From Sphingomonas sp. PsM26 (lineage in GTDB: Bacteria; Pseudomonadota; Alphaproteobacteria; Sphingomonadales; Sphingomonadaceae): a stretch of 64,000 nt of DNA. Positions 37,369 to 46,048 of the stretch are shown piece after piece (position 1 is the first letter of the stretch; each line of letters starts with the position of its first letter). The position numbers and the translations under genes were made by a program. The notes beneath the pieces were generated by a model. That model was not told the origin of the DNA and searched no databases. It was given only the letters and a program-made list of their open reading frames with translations. The stretch lies in the NCBI GenBank assembly GCA_030433805.1, contig JARUXA010000006.1:62001-126000 (forward strand), read 5' to 3'.

Positions 37369-37425
37369 ATGTCTCATGGTTCAGCAATGGGGTCGGTTCA
37401 GTTCGTTCGGGGGACGCACCGCTAG
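37369..37425 (+). CDS. 18-residue micro-ORF with perfect extended Shine-Dalgarno
   Basis: The frame reads MSHGSAMGSVQFVRGTHR then TAG. The upstream AAAGGAGGTGATCC (37354-37367) is an exact 14-nt match to the complement of the canonical bacterial 16S rRNA 3' end, and the core GGAGG is 7 nt from ATG, the ideal spacing. Chance occurrence of such a match in 64 kb is very unlikely. It is followed by about 135 nt without a convincing ORF and then an intrinsic terminator at 37562. It may be a real micro-protein, a leader peptide, or a ribosome-recruiting sRNA. No family is known to me. It lies upstream of the amidase gene. Confidence 0.6.
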   Translation: MSHGSAMGSVQFVRGTHR

Positions 37426-37560
37426 GCCTTCGGGGAAACCCGTTCGATCCGCAGGGCGGAGGGTATGGTCCCTCAGTCAACGCCGTAACCGGATCGAGGC
37501 ACTGGTGGTTCGCATGGTCTCCCAAGCTGGAGCTTCCGGCCGCTGACCATGTCAGGAGGT
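37426..37560 (+). ncRNA. Candidate structured RNA segment downstream of the micro-ORF
   Basis: This 135-nt stretch has no supported reading frame, shows short self-complementary elements (for example CTGAC-CAT-GTCAG at 37542-37554), a second AGGAGG at 37554-37559, and runs directly into a strong terminator. Together with the micro-ORF it may form a single transcript of about 250-300 nt. The assignment as a functional RNA rests on position and structure only. Confidence 0.35.
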
Positions 37561-37561
37561 T

Positions 37562-37602
37562 GCCGGGGTGTCGTGAAGACCCCCGGCAGCCTCTTTTCAT
37601 TT
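37562..37602 (+). terminator. Intrinsic terminator of the micro-ORF transcript
   Basis: GCCGGGG (37562-37568) pairs with CCCCGGC (37581-37587), extended by GTC (37570-37572) with GAC (37578-37580) around one bulged T and a GTGAA loop. A T-rich tail follows (CTCTTTTCATTTTT). It separates the micro-ORF transcript from the amidase gene at 37686. Confidence 0.85.
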
Positions 37603-37685
37603 TTGGGGTATCGCACTGGGAATGCTTGTCGTTCCGGCGCGACCGCCGCATGATCCGGGCAGGGTATGACCGGGGAGAATATGGG

Positions 37686-39275
37686 ATGATGATCCGAACT
37701 GCAGCCGTGGCATTGCTGATGCTGCCGACCGCGCTGGCGGCGCAGGATGCTTCCAACGTTCCGGTGCAGGTTGAGGAACAATCCATCGATGCCCTGCGCG
37801 CACAGATGACGCAGGGGACAAGCAGCGTCGCAATCACCCAGGCCTATCTCGCGCGGATCGCGGCGATGGATCGCACCGGGCCGACGCTGCGTGCGGTCAT
37901 CGCGACCAATCCCGATGCGCTGGCACAGGCCAAGGCAAGCGACGCGCGACGCAAGGCGGGCAAGCCGCTCGGCGCGCTCGACGGGATCCCGGTGCTGATC
38001 AAGGACAATATCGAGACCAGGGATCCGATCGCCACGACCGCGGGTAGCCTCGCGCTCAAGGACAATGTCACGCGGCGCGATGCACCGGTGGTGGCGGCGT
38101 TGCGCAAGCAGGGCGCGGTGATCCTCGGCAAGACCAACCTCAGCGAATGGGCCAACATCCGCTCGACGCATTCGATCAGCGGGTGGAGTGCGGTCGGCGG
38201 GCTGGTGCGCAATCCCTATGCACTCGATCGGACCTCGTGCGGATCGTCGAGCGGGTCGGGGGCGGCGGTCGCGGCGAGCTATGCTGCGGTCGCGATCGGC
38301 ACCGAGACCGACGGATCGGTCGTCTGCCCGTCGTCGATGAACGGGCTGGTCGGACTGAAGCCGACGCTGGGCATGGTCAGCCGGACGCATGTCGTCCCGA
38401 TCAGCCACAGCCAGGACACGCCGGGCCCGATGGCGCGGAGCGTGCGCGACGCGGCCCTGCTGTTCAACGCGATGGTCGGGGTCGATCCGGCGGACCCCGC
38501 GACCCGCGAGAGCCAGGGGCATATCCACGACTTCGCCGCCCCGCTGGCGGCGGCATCGCTGAAGGGCGTGCGGGTTGCGGTGTTGCGTCCCGAGATGCCC
38601 GATGCCCTCAAGCGTCACTATGAAACGACGCTTGAGGTGCTCAAGGCGCAGGGCGCGGTCCTGGTCGATGCGGACATGCCCAAGCTCGACGGGATCGGCG
38701 AGGCGGAACTGCTCGTCCTGCAAACCGAACTCAAGGCGGACCTCGACACCTATCTTGCGACGACGCCCAAGACCGTGACCACCCGGACGCTCGATCAGGT
38801 CATTGCGTTCAACGCCGCCAATGCCGTCACCGAAATGCCGTTTTTCGAGCAGGAAACCTTCGTCGCCGCGGCGAAAACGCGCGGCCTGACCGATCCGGAA
38901 TATCTCGGCGCGCGCGCCAAGTCGCTGCGGCTTGCGCGGGCCGAAGGGATCGATGCGGTGCTGGCCAAGGCGCAGGCAACGCTGATCGTTGCACCGACCT
39001 ACGGGATGCCGTGGTTGTCGGACACGGTCTACGGGGACAATTTCAACGGGCCGAGCGCGAGCGAATTGCCCGCCATCTCGGGGTATCCGCATCTGACCGT
39101 GCCGATGGGGCTGGTGCGCGGCGTGCCGGTCGGCCTGTCGTTCATCGCGACTCGCTGGGCGGACCAGGCGGTGCTCAATGCGGGTTATGTGTTCGAGCAG
39201 GCGGCCAAGGCGCGCGTCGTCCCGAAATATCTGCCGACCAACGACGCCGGGCCGGGGCTCGGGGGCGCGCGGTAA
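37686..39275 (+). CDS. Secreted amidase-signature family hydrolase
   Basis: This 529-aa amidase has a Sec signal (MMIRTAAVALLMLPTALAAQ). The Ser-cisSer-Lys triad is visible: Lys106 in PVLIKDNIE, cis-Ser near 188 in SCGSSSGSGAA and nucleophile Ser211 in GTETDGSVVCPS. It hydrolyses an amide substrate in the periplasm; specificity cannot be read from sequence. GGGGAG 8 nt before ATG supports the start. A long upstream extension through the terminator was rejected. No operon partner is evident. Confidence 0.9.
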   Translation: MMIRTAAVALLMLPTALAAQDASNVPVQVEEQSIDALRAQMTQGTSSVAITQAYLARIAAMDRTGPTLRAVIATNPDALAQAKASDARRKAGKPLGALDGIPVLIKDNIETRDPIATTAGSLALKDNVTRRDAPVVAALRKQGAVILGKTNLSEWANIRSTHSISGWSAVGGLVRNPYALDRTSCGSSSGSGAAVAASYAAVAIGTETDGSVVCPSSMNGLVGLKPTLGMVSRTHVVPISHSQDTPGPMARSVRDAALLFNAMVGVDPADPATRESQGHIHDFAAPLAAASLKGVRVAVLRPEMPDALKRHYETTLEVLKAQGAVLVDADMPKLDGIGEAELLVLQTELKADLDTYLATTPKTVTTRTLDQVIAFNAANAVTEMPFFEQETFVAAAKTRGLTDPEYLGARAKSLRLARAEGIDAVLAKAQATLIVAPTYGMPWLSDTVYGDNFNGPSASELPAISGYPHLTVPMGLVRGVPVGLSFIATRWADQAVLNAGYVFEQAAKARVVPKYLPTNDAGPGLGGAR

Positions 39276-39290
39276 CGCGCGTCCCGACGC

Positions 39291-39740
39291 TTATTCGAGC
39301 AATTCCGGTCGGATGTGGATCGCGATCAGCGACATGCGCACTTCGATCAGGAAGGAGATCAGCGAGGCGATCAGCAGCCCCATCGCGAGAATGAACGACA
39401 GCGCGACGACGGTGCCGATGTGCAGCTTGACCAGTTCGGCAACGAACAGCAGCGCAACAACGAGGCACGTCATCACCGCGCTCGACACGGCGAGGACGAG
39501 CGATGCGTTGATGACGGTCATCCGCTTGTCGAGCAGGCGCAATTCCCACACGTGGCGGTCGTGTTCGGGACCTTGCGAGGCGGGATGCAACGCCTCCAGT
39601 GCGCGGGCGCGATCGACCACGCGCGACAATCGCCCCGCCAATACGTTGAGCAACGCGCCGATCCCCGCCAGCATGAAGACGGGCGACAGGGACAGCTGGA
39701 TCGTCTGTGCGATCGTCGTAACGGCGGGATAGGGATTCAT
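39291..39740 (-). CDS. DUF2721 membrane protein
   Basis: This 149-aa membrane protein has three hydrophobic segments: IQLSLSPVFMLAGIGALLNVLAGRLSRVVDRAR (family hallmark, seen as SPVFMLAGIGALLNVLAGRL), VINASLVLAVSSAVMTCLVVALLFV and VALSFILAMGLLIASLISFLIEV. DUF2721 proteins are of unknown function. ATG at 39740 (MNPYPAV) was preferred to an upstream start because DUF2721 proteins begin just before the first helix. It is convergent with the amidase. Confidence 0.85.
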   Translation of the reverse strand: MNPYPAVTTIAQTIQLSLSPVFMLAGIGALLNVLAGRLSRVVDRARALEALHPASQGPEHDRHVWELRLLDKRMTVINASLVLAVSSAVMTCLVVALLFVAELVKLHIGTVVALSFILAMGLLIASLISFLIEVRMSLIAIHIRPELLE

Positions 39741-39816
39741 CTCGGGTGTTGTGCGCAATGCGTTCGGCCGACGCAAGCCGCACGGAGCCGACGCCGCAGT
39801 TCCGCGTTGACGCGTG

Positions 39817-40089
39817 ATGACCGAACTCGATCGTCTTCAGGAACAAATGGAAGCCGCTGCTTCCGCTCTGGATTTTGAAGAAGCACGGCGGCTGCGCGAC
39901 CGGATCAGCCTGTTGCGTGGTGGCGCCGAAGCCGACGACGCGGCGGCGGCCGACACGGCGGGTCTGGTGCGGCAGCAGCCTGGCGCGATGGGGCTTGGAT
40001 CGAGCCAGCAACGGATGACCCCGCCCGCCGGCTGGACCCCGCCGCGCAAGCCCGACCCGATGACGCGCGGCCGGTCGCGCAAGCGATAA
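39817..40089 (+). CDS. Small UVR-motif protein
   Basis: This 90-aa protein is mostly a UvrB/UvrC (UVR) motif: LDRLQEQMEAAASALDFEEARRLRDRISLLRG, visible as MEAAASALDFEEARRLRDRI, which mediates UvrB-UvrC contact, followed by a Pro/Arg-rich tail with PPAGWTPPRKPDPMTRGRSRKR. The standalone UVR protein may act in protein or repair interactions. Its stop is 3 nt from the convergent trmB stop. GTG at 39814 is an alternative start. Confidence 0.75.
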   Translation: MTELDRLQEQMEAAASALDFEEARRLRDRISLLRGGAEADDAAAADTAGLVRQQPGAMGLGSSQQRMTPPAGWTPPRKPDPMTRGRSRKR

Positions 40090-40092
40090 GCA

Positions 40093-40773
40093 TTACACGC
40101 GCAGGTAGCGGAAGTACCAGACCTCGCGGCCCTGCCGCCGGGCCTTGCGTTCGTAGCGCGTCTCCGGCCAGTCGTCCGGCCGGGTGAGGAAATCGGCGGG
40201 GCCGCGCGCGGTCCATTCAAAGTCGCGGCGCTGTCCCATCACCATCATCGCCCAGCGGCAATAGGTCGGGTCGTCGGTGCCGAGCCGGAATTCGCATCCG
40301 GGCTTGAGCTTTGCGGCGATCAGATCGAGCGGGCCGTGGTTGACCATCCGCCGCTTGGCGTGGCGCGCCTTTCGCCACGGATCGGGATGCAGAAGATACA
40401 GCCGCGACAGTGACGCATCGGGGAGCCGTTCGACCACGTCGAGCGCGTCGCCCATGTGGATCCGGACATTGTCGAGCGCGTCGTCGCGGATGTGCGCGAG
40501 CGCGCCGACCACCCCGTTGAGAAACGGCTCGCACCCGATGAACCCGGTATCAGGGCGCATCGCTGCCTGTCCTGCGAGATGCTCGCCCGCCCCGAACCCG
40601 ATCTCGACCTCGAGCGGGCGGTCCGCGCCGAACAGCGTCGTCGCATCCAGCGGGCCATCGGTCGGCACGCTGATCTGCGGGAGCAGCGTTTCTACCAGAT
40701 CGGCCTGGCCCAGCCGCAATTTGTGCCCCTGTCGCCGGCCATAGAGGCGGCGTGTCGTCATCGGATCGGTCAT
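40093..40773 (-). CDS. trmB: tRNA (guanine-N7)-methyltransferase
   Basis: This 226-aa TrmB methylates G46 of tRNA with SAM. Motif I is LEVEIGFGAGEHLAGQA, then FIGCEPFLNGVVGAL and LLHPDPWRKARHAKRRMV, which carry the family PDPW-KxRH signature. ATG at 40773 (MTDPMTTRRLYGRR) gives the normal length; an upstream in-frame start is less likely. In many alphaproteobacteria trmB follows metK; here metK ends at 43153 and three plus-strand genes lie between. Confidence 0.93.
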   Translation of the reverse strand: MTDPMTTRRLYGRRQGHKLRLGQADLVETLLPQISVPTDGPLDATTLFGADRPLEVEIGFGAGEHLAGQAAMRPDTGFIGCEPFLNGVVGALAHIRDDALDNVRIHMGDALDVVERLPDASLSRLYLLHPDPWRKARHAKRRMVNHGPLDLIAAKLKPGCEFRLGTDDPTYCRWAMMVMGQRRDFEWTARGPADFLTRPDDWPETRYERKARRQGREVWYFRYLRV

Positions 40774-40846
40774 CCCGCGGGCGTGTAGCGCGGGATCGCG
40801 GCGGAGCAAAGGGCCCCAGCGGTCGTTACACTGCTACAACGACGGG

Positions 40847-41692
40847 ATGATGGGAATGATCGAGCGAGGCCGCGCGGACGAGGCTGGCGACCGGCCGGGG
40901 GATATGGCGGGGAACGGCGACGTGGAGGCGATCAAGGCCGCCAATGCGCAGGAACTGCACCGCGCGGTGCGCGAGTCCGGCGCGGAAGAACTCGAACGCC
41001 CGGTTTCCGCGCTGTTCTGGTCGGGGCTGGCGGCGGGCCTGGCAGTGACGGCGTCCCTCGTCGCGGAGGGGGCGATCGCGGCGCATGTACCGGCCGGGCC
41101 ATCCCGCGCGCTGATCATCGCGCTCGGCTATCCGATCGGTTTCGTGATGGTGATCCTGGGGCGGATGCAGCTGTTCACCGAAAGTACGGTGACCGCGATG
41201 CTACCGCTCGTCACCACGCCGTCATGGGACGCGCTGGGGCGGACGCTGCGGTTGTGGGCGGTCGTGCTCTGCGCGAATTGCATCGGGACCGCCATGGCAG
41301 CGGGCGCCTTCGCGGGAATGGCGCTGGGCGATTCTACGCTCGACGCTGGGATGATCGAAGTGTCGATGGCGATTACCCACCACGGCGCGGTGGAAACCTT
41401 CTTCAACGCGGTGCCGGCGGGGTTCCTCATCGCAATTGTAGCCTGGTCGCTGCCCAACGCGCGCGAACATGCTTTGCTGGTGATCTTCGGGATCGTCTAT
41501 GTCGTCGCGATTGGCGGGTTCAGCCATTCGATCGTCGGGTCGAGCGAAGCCTTCCTGCTGTTGTGGACGGGCGAGATCGGGATCGGTGGCGTGCTCGCAT
41601 TCCTCGTGCCCGCGGTACTCGGCAATCTGCTGGGCGGGGCAGGGCTGTTTGCGGTGCTCGCGCACGGGCAGGTACAGGAGGACGGGGAATGA
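40847..41692 (+). CDS. Formate/nitrite transporter family (FNT, YfdC-like)
   Basis: This 281-aa pentameric-channel family member has six TM segments. Signature motifs are WSGLAAGLAVTASL, YPIGFVMVILGRMQLFTE, LWAVVLCANCIGT and HHGAVETFFNAVPAGFLIAIVAW. The YfdC/NirC relatives move small anions such as formate or nitrite; the substrate is not known here. An N-terminal cytoplasmic extension of about 50 residues is present. Alternative starts at 40850 and 40856 are possible. A small gap separates it from the PAP2 gene. Confidence 0.88.
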   Translation: MMGMIERGRADEAGDRPGDMAGNGDVEAIKAANAQELHRAVRESGAEELERPVSALFWSGLAAGLAVTASLVAEGAIAAHVPAGPSRALIIALGYPIGFVMVILGRMQLFTESTVTAMLPLVTTPSWDALGRTLRLWAVVLCANCIGTAMAAGAFAGMALGDSTLDAGMIEVSMAITHHGAVETFFNAVPAGFLIAIVAWSLPNAREHALLVIFGIVYVVAIGGFSHSIVGSSEAFLLLWTGEIGIGGVLAFLVPAVLGNLLGGAGLFAVLAHGQVQEDGE

Positions 41693-41759
41693 TCATGTCC
41701 GCAATGGACCGATTTCCCCGGTTCGCCCGTTCGGCGCTACACATTGGGAGACGCGGACG

Positions 41760-42371
41760 ATGAGCAAGGTAACCAAGGCAGCGAAGGAATTGGTGCGGAT
41801 GGACCGCAAGGTGGCGCACGACGCCGCCAAGCACCGCGACAAGCCCAGCGTCAAACTGCTCGGAAAGCTCAGCGAGGGTGCGGATCAGCCGCCGTTGCTG
41901 CTGCTGGGGGCGGGGACGCTCGTGGTCGGTGCGTTGTTGCGCCAGCCGACGATTCTGCGCACCGGCGCTCGGATGCTCGCAAGCGAGATCGTCGCGACTG
42001 GCATGAAGACGGTGATCAAGCGTTCGGTCGATCGCACGCGCCCCAAGAAGGCAATCGAGACGGGCAAGCACAAGTTCGAAGCAGGCGACAGCAAGGAGCA
42101 TGACCAGAGCTCCTTCCCGTCGGGGCATACCGCGGGCGCAGTCGCCGTGGCGGGGGCTCTGGCGCAGGGTGCCCCGGTACGGGGGGCTGCGGCCTATGCC
42201 TTGGCCGGCGGGGTCGCGGCGATGCAGTTGCCGCGCGGGAAACACTATCTGCTCGATACCGTCGCCGGAGCCGCGATCGGCTTCGTCGCGCAACGCGCGG
42301 CGAGCGCTGCGGTCCGTGTGACGGAACGCGTGATCGTCAGGGCGATGGGACGGCGCGGACGGTCTGCATGA
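41760..42371 (+). CDS. PAP2-family phosphatase
   Basis: This 203-aa membrane phosphatase of the PAP2 (lipid phosphate phosphatase) superfamily carries the three motifs KRSVDRTRP (KxxxxxxRP), SSFPSGHTAG (PSGH) and PRGKHYLLDTVAG (the RxxxxxHxxxD variant). It has hydrophobic segments PLLLLGAGTLVVGALL and GAAAYALAGGVAA. The substrate is probably a lipid or polyprenyl phosphate. ATG at 41760, after a GGGAG, fits better than a long frame overlapping the FNT gene. Confidence 0.87.
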   Translation: MSKVTKAAKELVRMDRKVAHDAAKHRDKPSVKLLGKLSEGADQPPLLLLGAGTLVVGALLRQPTILRTGARMLASEIVATGMKTVIKRSVDRTRPKKAIETGKHKFEAGDSKEHDQSSFPSGHTAGAVAVAGALAQGAPVRGAAAYALAGGVAAMQLPRGKHYLLDTVAGAAIGFVAQRAASAAVRVTERVIVRAMGRRGRSA

Positions 42372-42477
42372 TGCGGAAGAACGGGGGCATGGTGAAGCTG
42401 GCGTTCACTATGCCCAATAAGTGCCACGCAATACTAAAGGATTAGATTGGTCCCTCGATCAAGAGGGGAAATTGTTT

Positions 42478-43110
42478 ATGAAGTCTGCGTTCTCGGCGAG
42501 TGTCATTCTCGCCTTGTTGGCTCCCGTCACCGCCAGCGCACAGGACATTATTCAGTGGTCTGCACCAATGGCAGCGACGGATCGGACAGCGTTCTTCCCG
42601 ATGGGAACACCGGTCCAACTGACGACCCGAACTGAGCTCAATACCAAGGAAGTTCACTCGGGGGATCGCTTCTACCTCGAAGTCGCTGAGCCCGTCGTGT
42701 ACCGTGGCCAAGTCGTGATTCCAGTGGGGGCGGTGGCCGTAGGCGAGGTTATGCGCGCTGAACGCAATGGGCATTTTGGAAAGCGCGGCAAGATCGATAT
42801 TCGCCTAAATTATGTCCATACGCCCAACGGTCCCGTACGTCTTTCCGGGCATTCGGCGCGTCAGGGTACGGGGCAGGGGCTTCTTGCAATTGGCGGCGGG
42901 ATCGTCGTCCTATGGCCGATGTTGTTCATCCATGGAACAAGCGGCCGAGTCCCAGCAAATACCGCCATGACCGCCTATCTCGCCGATGATCTCCGTTTCC
43001 GGGTTCAGTCTTTACCCGTGCAAGCCGAAATGGCGGTGCCGGATGTAACCGGCCAGCGTCCAATGCCTGCGCGTTTCGAGCCGGGGACCTATTCAGGCGT
43101 CCAACAATAA
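42478..43110 (+). CDS. Secreted protein of unknown function
   Basis: This 210-aa protein has a Sec signal (MKSAFSASVILALLAPVTASAQ). The mature part has PMGTPVQLTTRTELNTKEVHSGDRFYLEVAEPV, a TELNTK...GD and F pattern reminiscent of conjugal-transfer or PEGA-like small beta domains found in sphingomonads, a glycine-rich hydrophobic stretch (GLLAIGGGIVVLWPMLFIHG) and FTDGDLRF-like ADDLRFRV. No family assignment is certain. Its base composition is less GC-rich than that of neighbours, so acquisition is possible. AGAGGGGAA provides the ribosome site. It precedes a strong bidirectional hairpin. Confidence 0.7.
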   Translation: MKSAFSASVILALLAPVTASAQDIIQWSAPMAATDRTAFFPMGTPVQLTTRTELNTKEVHSGDRFYLEVAEPVVYRGQVVIPVGAVAVGEVMRAERNGHFGKRGKIDIRLNYVHTPNGPVRLSGHSARQGTGQGLLAIGGGIVVLWPMLFIHGTSGRVPANTAMTAYLADDLRFRVQSLPVQAEMAVPDVTGQRPMPARFEPGTYSGVQQ

Positions 43111-43119
43111 AGCTGTTGT

Positions 43120-43145
43120 CCGGGCGCGGCATGAGCCGCGCCCGG
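43120..43145. terminator. Bidirectional terminator hairpin
   Basis: CCGGGCGCGGC (43120-43130) and GCCGCGCCCGG (43135-43145) form a perfect 11-bp stem around an ATGA loop. It lies between the convergent stops of the secreted protein (43110) and metK (43153), so it may terminate both. No long T-run follows on either strand. Confidence 0.7.
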
Positions 43146-43152
43146 TGCAGGA

Positions 43153-44370
43153 TCAGGCGACGGCAGCCTTGAGCGCGTCGACTAGATCGGTCTTTTCCCA
43201 GGTGAAGCCATCCGCATCGGGCTCGCGCCCGAAGTGGCCATAGGCTGCAGTGCGCTTGTAGATCGGCGCGTTGAGCTTGAGGTGCTCGCGGATGCCCTTC
43301 GGCGTCAGGCGGACGAGCTGCGGGAGCACTCCCTCGACCTTCGCTTCGGAGACCGTGCCCGTGCCGTGCAGGTCGACGTAGAGCGACAACGGCTCGGCAA
43401 TGCCGATCGCATAGCTCAGCTGGATCGTGCAACGGCGCGCGAGGCCTGCCGCGACGACGTTCTTCGCGAGATAGCGCGAAACATACGCCGCCGAGCGATC
43501 GACCTTCGTCGGATCCTTGCCCGAGAACGCGCCGCCGCCATGTGGGGCCGCACCGCCGTAGGTGTCGACGATGATCTTGCGCCCGGTGACGCCAGCGTCG
43601 CCGTCCGGACCGCCGATTTCGAACGCGCCGGTCGGGTTGATGTAGATCTTGGTCGCGTCGGTCACGAAGCCCTCAGGCAACGTGTCCTTCATCACGCCGG
43701 CGACGTAGCTGCGCAGTTCTTCGTACAGCGCCGGATTAGCGTTGTCGCCCTGGAGGCAATAGCCCGCCTTGTGCTGGGTCGAGACGACCAGCGCGGTCGC
43801 GCGGACCGGCTTTTCATCGCGATATTCCAGCGTGACCTGGCTCTTGGCGTCGGGCTCGAGGAACGGGGCGGCGCCCGAATGACGGTCTGCGGCCATCCGC
43901 TCGAGGATCTTGTGGCTGTAGTAGAGCGTCGCGGGCATCAGGCCCGGGGTCTCGTCGGTCGCGTAGCCGAACATGATGCCCTGGTCGCCGGCACCCTCGT
44001 CCTTGTTCGCGCCTTCGTCGACGCCCATTGCGATTTCGGCGGACTGGCCGTGGAGGTTGTTCTCGAAACGGAAGTTTTCCCAGTGGAAGCCCGACTGCTC
44101 ATAGCCGATCTCGCGAACGGTGTTGCGCACCGCAGCCTCGATCTCGGCGAGCGCGCCATCGGCCCATGCGCCGTTCTCGTACACGCCCTTGCAGCGGATC
44201 TCGCCCGCGAGGACGACGAGGTTGGTCGTGGTCAGCGTCTCGCACGCGATGCGCGCCTGGGAATCCTTGCTCAGGAACAGATCGACGACAGTGTCCGAAA
44301 TCTGGTCGGCAACCTTGTCGGGATGACCTTCCGAGACGGACTCGGAGGTGAAGAGAAACGAAGCGCGCAT
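43153..44370 (-). CDS. metK: S-adenosylmethionine synthetase
   Basis: This 405-aa MetK makes SAM from methionine and ATP. Hallmarks are [20 protein letters not shown] at the N-terminus (as [11 protein letters not shown]), [29 protein letters not shown] (as [16 protein letters not shown]) and [13 protein letters not shown] at 44370 with GAGGG before it was chosen; an in-frame ATG at 44418 lies inside a palindrome that looks regulatory. lnt ends 73 nt upstream on the same strand. In the usual alphaproteobacterial order lnt-metK-trmB, trmB is now 2.4 kb away. Confidence 0.96.
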   Translation of the reverse strand: MRASFLFTSESVSEGHPDKVADQISDTVVDLFLSKDSQARIACETLTTTNLVVLAGEIRCKGVYENGAWADGALAEIEAAVRNTVREIGYEQSGFHWENFRFENNLHGQSAEIAMGVDEGANKDEGAGDQGIMFGYATDETPGLMPATLYYSHKILERMAADRHSGAAPFLEPDAKSQVTLEYRDEKPVRATALVVSTQHKAGYCLQGDNANPALYEELRSYVAGVMKDTLPEGFVTDATKIYINPTGAFEIGGPDGDAGVTGRKIIVDTYGGAAPHGGGAFSGKDPTKVDRSAAYVSRYLAKNVVAAGLARRCTIQLSYAIGIAEPLSLYVDLHGTGTVSEAKVEGVLPQLVRLTPKGIREHLKLNAPIYKRTAAYGHFGREPDADGFTWEKTDLVDALKAAVA

Positions 44371-44415
44371 TGATGAAACCCTCGTCTGGGCGCGAACCGG
44401 GATGACCGGAACACG

Positions 44416-44437
44416 CATATAAAGCTTTCCTTATATG
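44416..44437 (-). promoter_or_regulatory. Palindromic candidate operator upstream of metK
   Basis: CATATAA (44416-44422) and TTATATG (44431-44437) are exact inverted repeats separated by 8 nt, sitting between lnt and metK. The AT-rich palindrome stands out in a GC-rich context. A SahR-type ArsR repressor of methionine-cycle genes is one possible binder, but this is a guess from gene function; the SahR motif was not checked. Confidence 0.5.
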
Positions 44438-44442
44438 TGCTC

Positions 44443-45972
44443 CTATCGTGCCAACCGGCGGATGGCAATTGCCGTTAACGCCAGCACGACCCCGCACAGG
44501 AGCGCCATCAGGTTGCCCATACGCGCGAACAGGGTTGGCGGTGCCGCGCGCGGGATCGGAAGTTCGATCGCCCCGCGGGTCTCCCATGGGATCGCCGCAA
44601 GCACTCGCCCGCTCGCATCGATGATCGCGGAGATGCCGGTCGGGGTCGCGCGGATGATCGGCAGGCCTTCCTCGATCGCGCGCATCCGCGCCTGCGCCAG
44701 ATGTTGCGCAGGGCCCCAACTGCCGTACCAGCTGTCGTTGGAGGGATTGAAGATCAAGGCAGGGCGGTGGCGGCGGTCGACGATCGAGCCCGAGAAGATC
44801 ATCTCGTAGCAGATCGCGAACCCGACGCGCCCGATGCCGGGCAGGTCGACGCCGTCTGGCCCCTTGCCGGGGGCAAAGTCGAAGTCACCGGGGACGAGCC
44901 GCGACAGCCCGATCGCGGACAGCAGCGGGCGCAGCGGGAGATACTCGCCGAACGGCACCAGATGCGCCTTGTCGTAGCGGGTGACGATCCGCTTCTGCGC
45001 GTCGATCGCGAAGATCGCATTGGTCGCGGCGGTGACTTCCTCCGCGGAATCGAACAGCAACGCCGTCCCGCCGGTCAGCACGACATCACGCGGACCGAGC
45101 AGCGCCGCAATCCGTGCGCGGGTCAGGAACGGGGCTGAGTCGCCGTAATATCCGGGGGGATAGCCATCCTCGGGCAGATAGCGCAGCGCGCCCTCGGGCC
45201 AGACGATCAGGCGGGGCGCGCTATGCGGTGTGCCGCTGAGGCCGGCCAGCGTGCGCAGGTTCGTCTCAGCATAATCGTCGCGCGGGCGTTGCTCCTGGTC
45301 GAGATCGGGCTGGACGATGCGCACGCGCGGGGCATCGGCTGCGAAGGGTGCGGCGGGAGTCGTGTCGATCGCGGTCAACGCGAGCACCGCGACCACGCCG
45401 GCCACCGCGACGGGAAACCGCCACGCCCGCCGGGCTGCGAGTAGGATCGCACCCGCCGACAGCACCGCGATCCCCGACAGCGCATAGGTGCCGAGGAAGC
45501 GCCCGCTTGCCGCGACCGGGGTCGGCAGCCACAGTTCGGACAGCGGATTCCATGGATAGCCGGTCAGCAGCGTCCCGCGCAGATATTCGGTCGCGATCCA
45601 CGCTGTGGCAAAGATCAGGACATAGCTCGCGTCCAGCACCGGGCGCCGGAGCTTCCACGCGACCCCCGCCGCCAGCATCGGGAAGATCGCAAGATACAAG
45701 GATAGCAACGCGGGCGCGAACCAGCCGAGCGCATGCGGCATCGCGTCCTGAAAACTGAAGGCCTTGGCGATCCAGTTGTTGCCGATCGTGAAATGCGCAA
45801 AGCCGAACAGCCACCCGCGCCAGAGCGCCGCACGCCGAGTAGGGGCCTGATGTACCAGCCACATCCACGCGGCGAAACAGGCGAGCGTGACGGGCCACAG
45901 CGCGAGCGGCGCGAAACCGACCGCGGCGATCCCGCCGAGCAGGAAGGAGAAAAGGGCGGGGCGCTGGGTCAT
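44443..45972 (-). CDS. lnt: Apolipoprotein N-acyltransferase
   Basis: This 509-aa inner-membrane enzyme adds the third acyl chain to lipoproteins. About six to eight TM helices (FLLGGIAAVGFAPLALWP opening is typical) surround a periplasmic nitrilase-like domain with the Glu-Lys-Cys triad: VWPEGALRY, KAHLVPFGEYLPLR and GFAICYEMIFSG. It is preceded by repeat copy A on the upstream side. The corC gene that usually precedes lnt in this group is 5.2 kb away, on the other side of an inserted block. Confidence 0.95.
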   Translation of the reverse strand: MTQRPALFSFLLGGIAAVGFAPLALWPVTLACFAAWMWLVHQAPTRRAALWRGWLFGFAHFTIGNNWIAKAFSFQDAMPHALGWFAPALLSLYLAIFPMLAAGVAWKLRRPVLDASYVLIFATAWIATEYLRGTLLTGYPWNPLSELWLPTPVAASGRFLGTYALSGIAVLSAGAILLAARRAWRFPVAVAGVVAVLALTAIDTTPAAPFAADAPRVRIVQPDLDQEQRPRDDYAETNLRTLAGLSGTPHSAPRLIVWPEGALRYLPEDGYPPGYYGDSAPFLTRARIAALLGPRDVVLTGGTALLFDSAEEVTAATNAIFAIDAQKRIVTRYDKAHLVPFGEYLPLRPLLSAIGLSRLVPGDFDFAPGKGPDGVDLPGIGRVGFAICYEMIFSGSIVDRRHRPALIFNPSNDSWYGSWGPAQHLAQARMRAIEEGLPIIRATPTGISAIIDASGRVLAAIPWETRGAIELPIPRAAPPTLFARMGNLMALLCGVVLALTAIAIRRLAR

Positions 45973-46048
45973 GGGGTGGCTATCGCGTGATCGAGGAGGG
46001 GACGCAACGGCGGAGCGATCTTACCTCTTTGTGCTGCTTCCCCTCTTT

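Noticed and set aside
37361..37546. Alternative GTG-started 61-residue frame at the micro-ORF
   Set aside because: It starts inside the Shine-Dalgarno itself and is Arg/Ser-rich; the ATG at 37369 is perfectly placed.
44371..44442. SAM riboswitch upstream of metK
   Set aside because: Leader is only about 70 nt and does not resemble SAM-II or SAM/SAH consensus as I know them; the palindrome is better explained as an operator.
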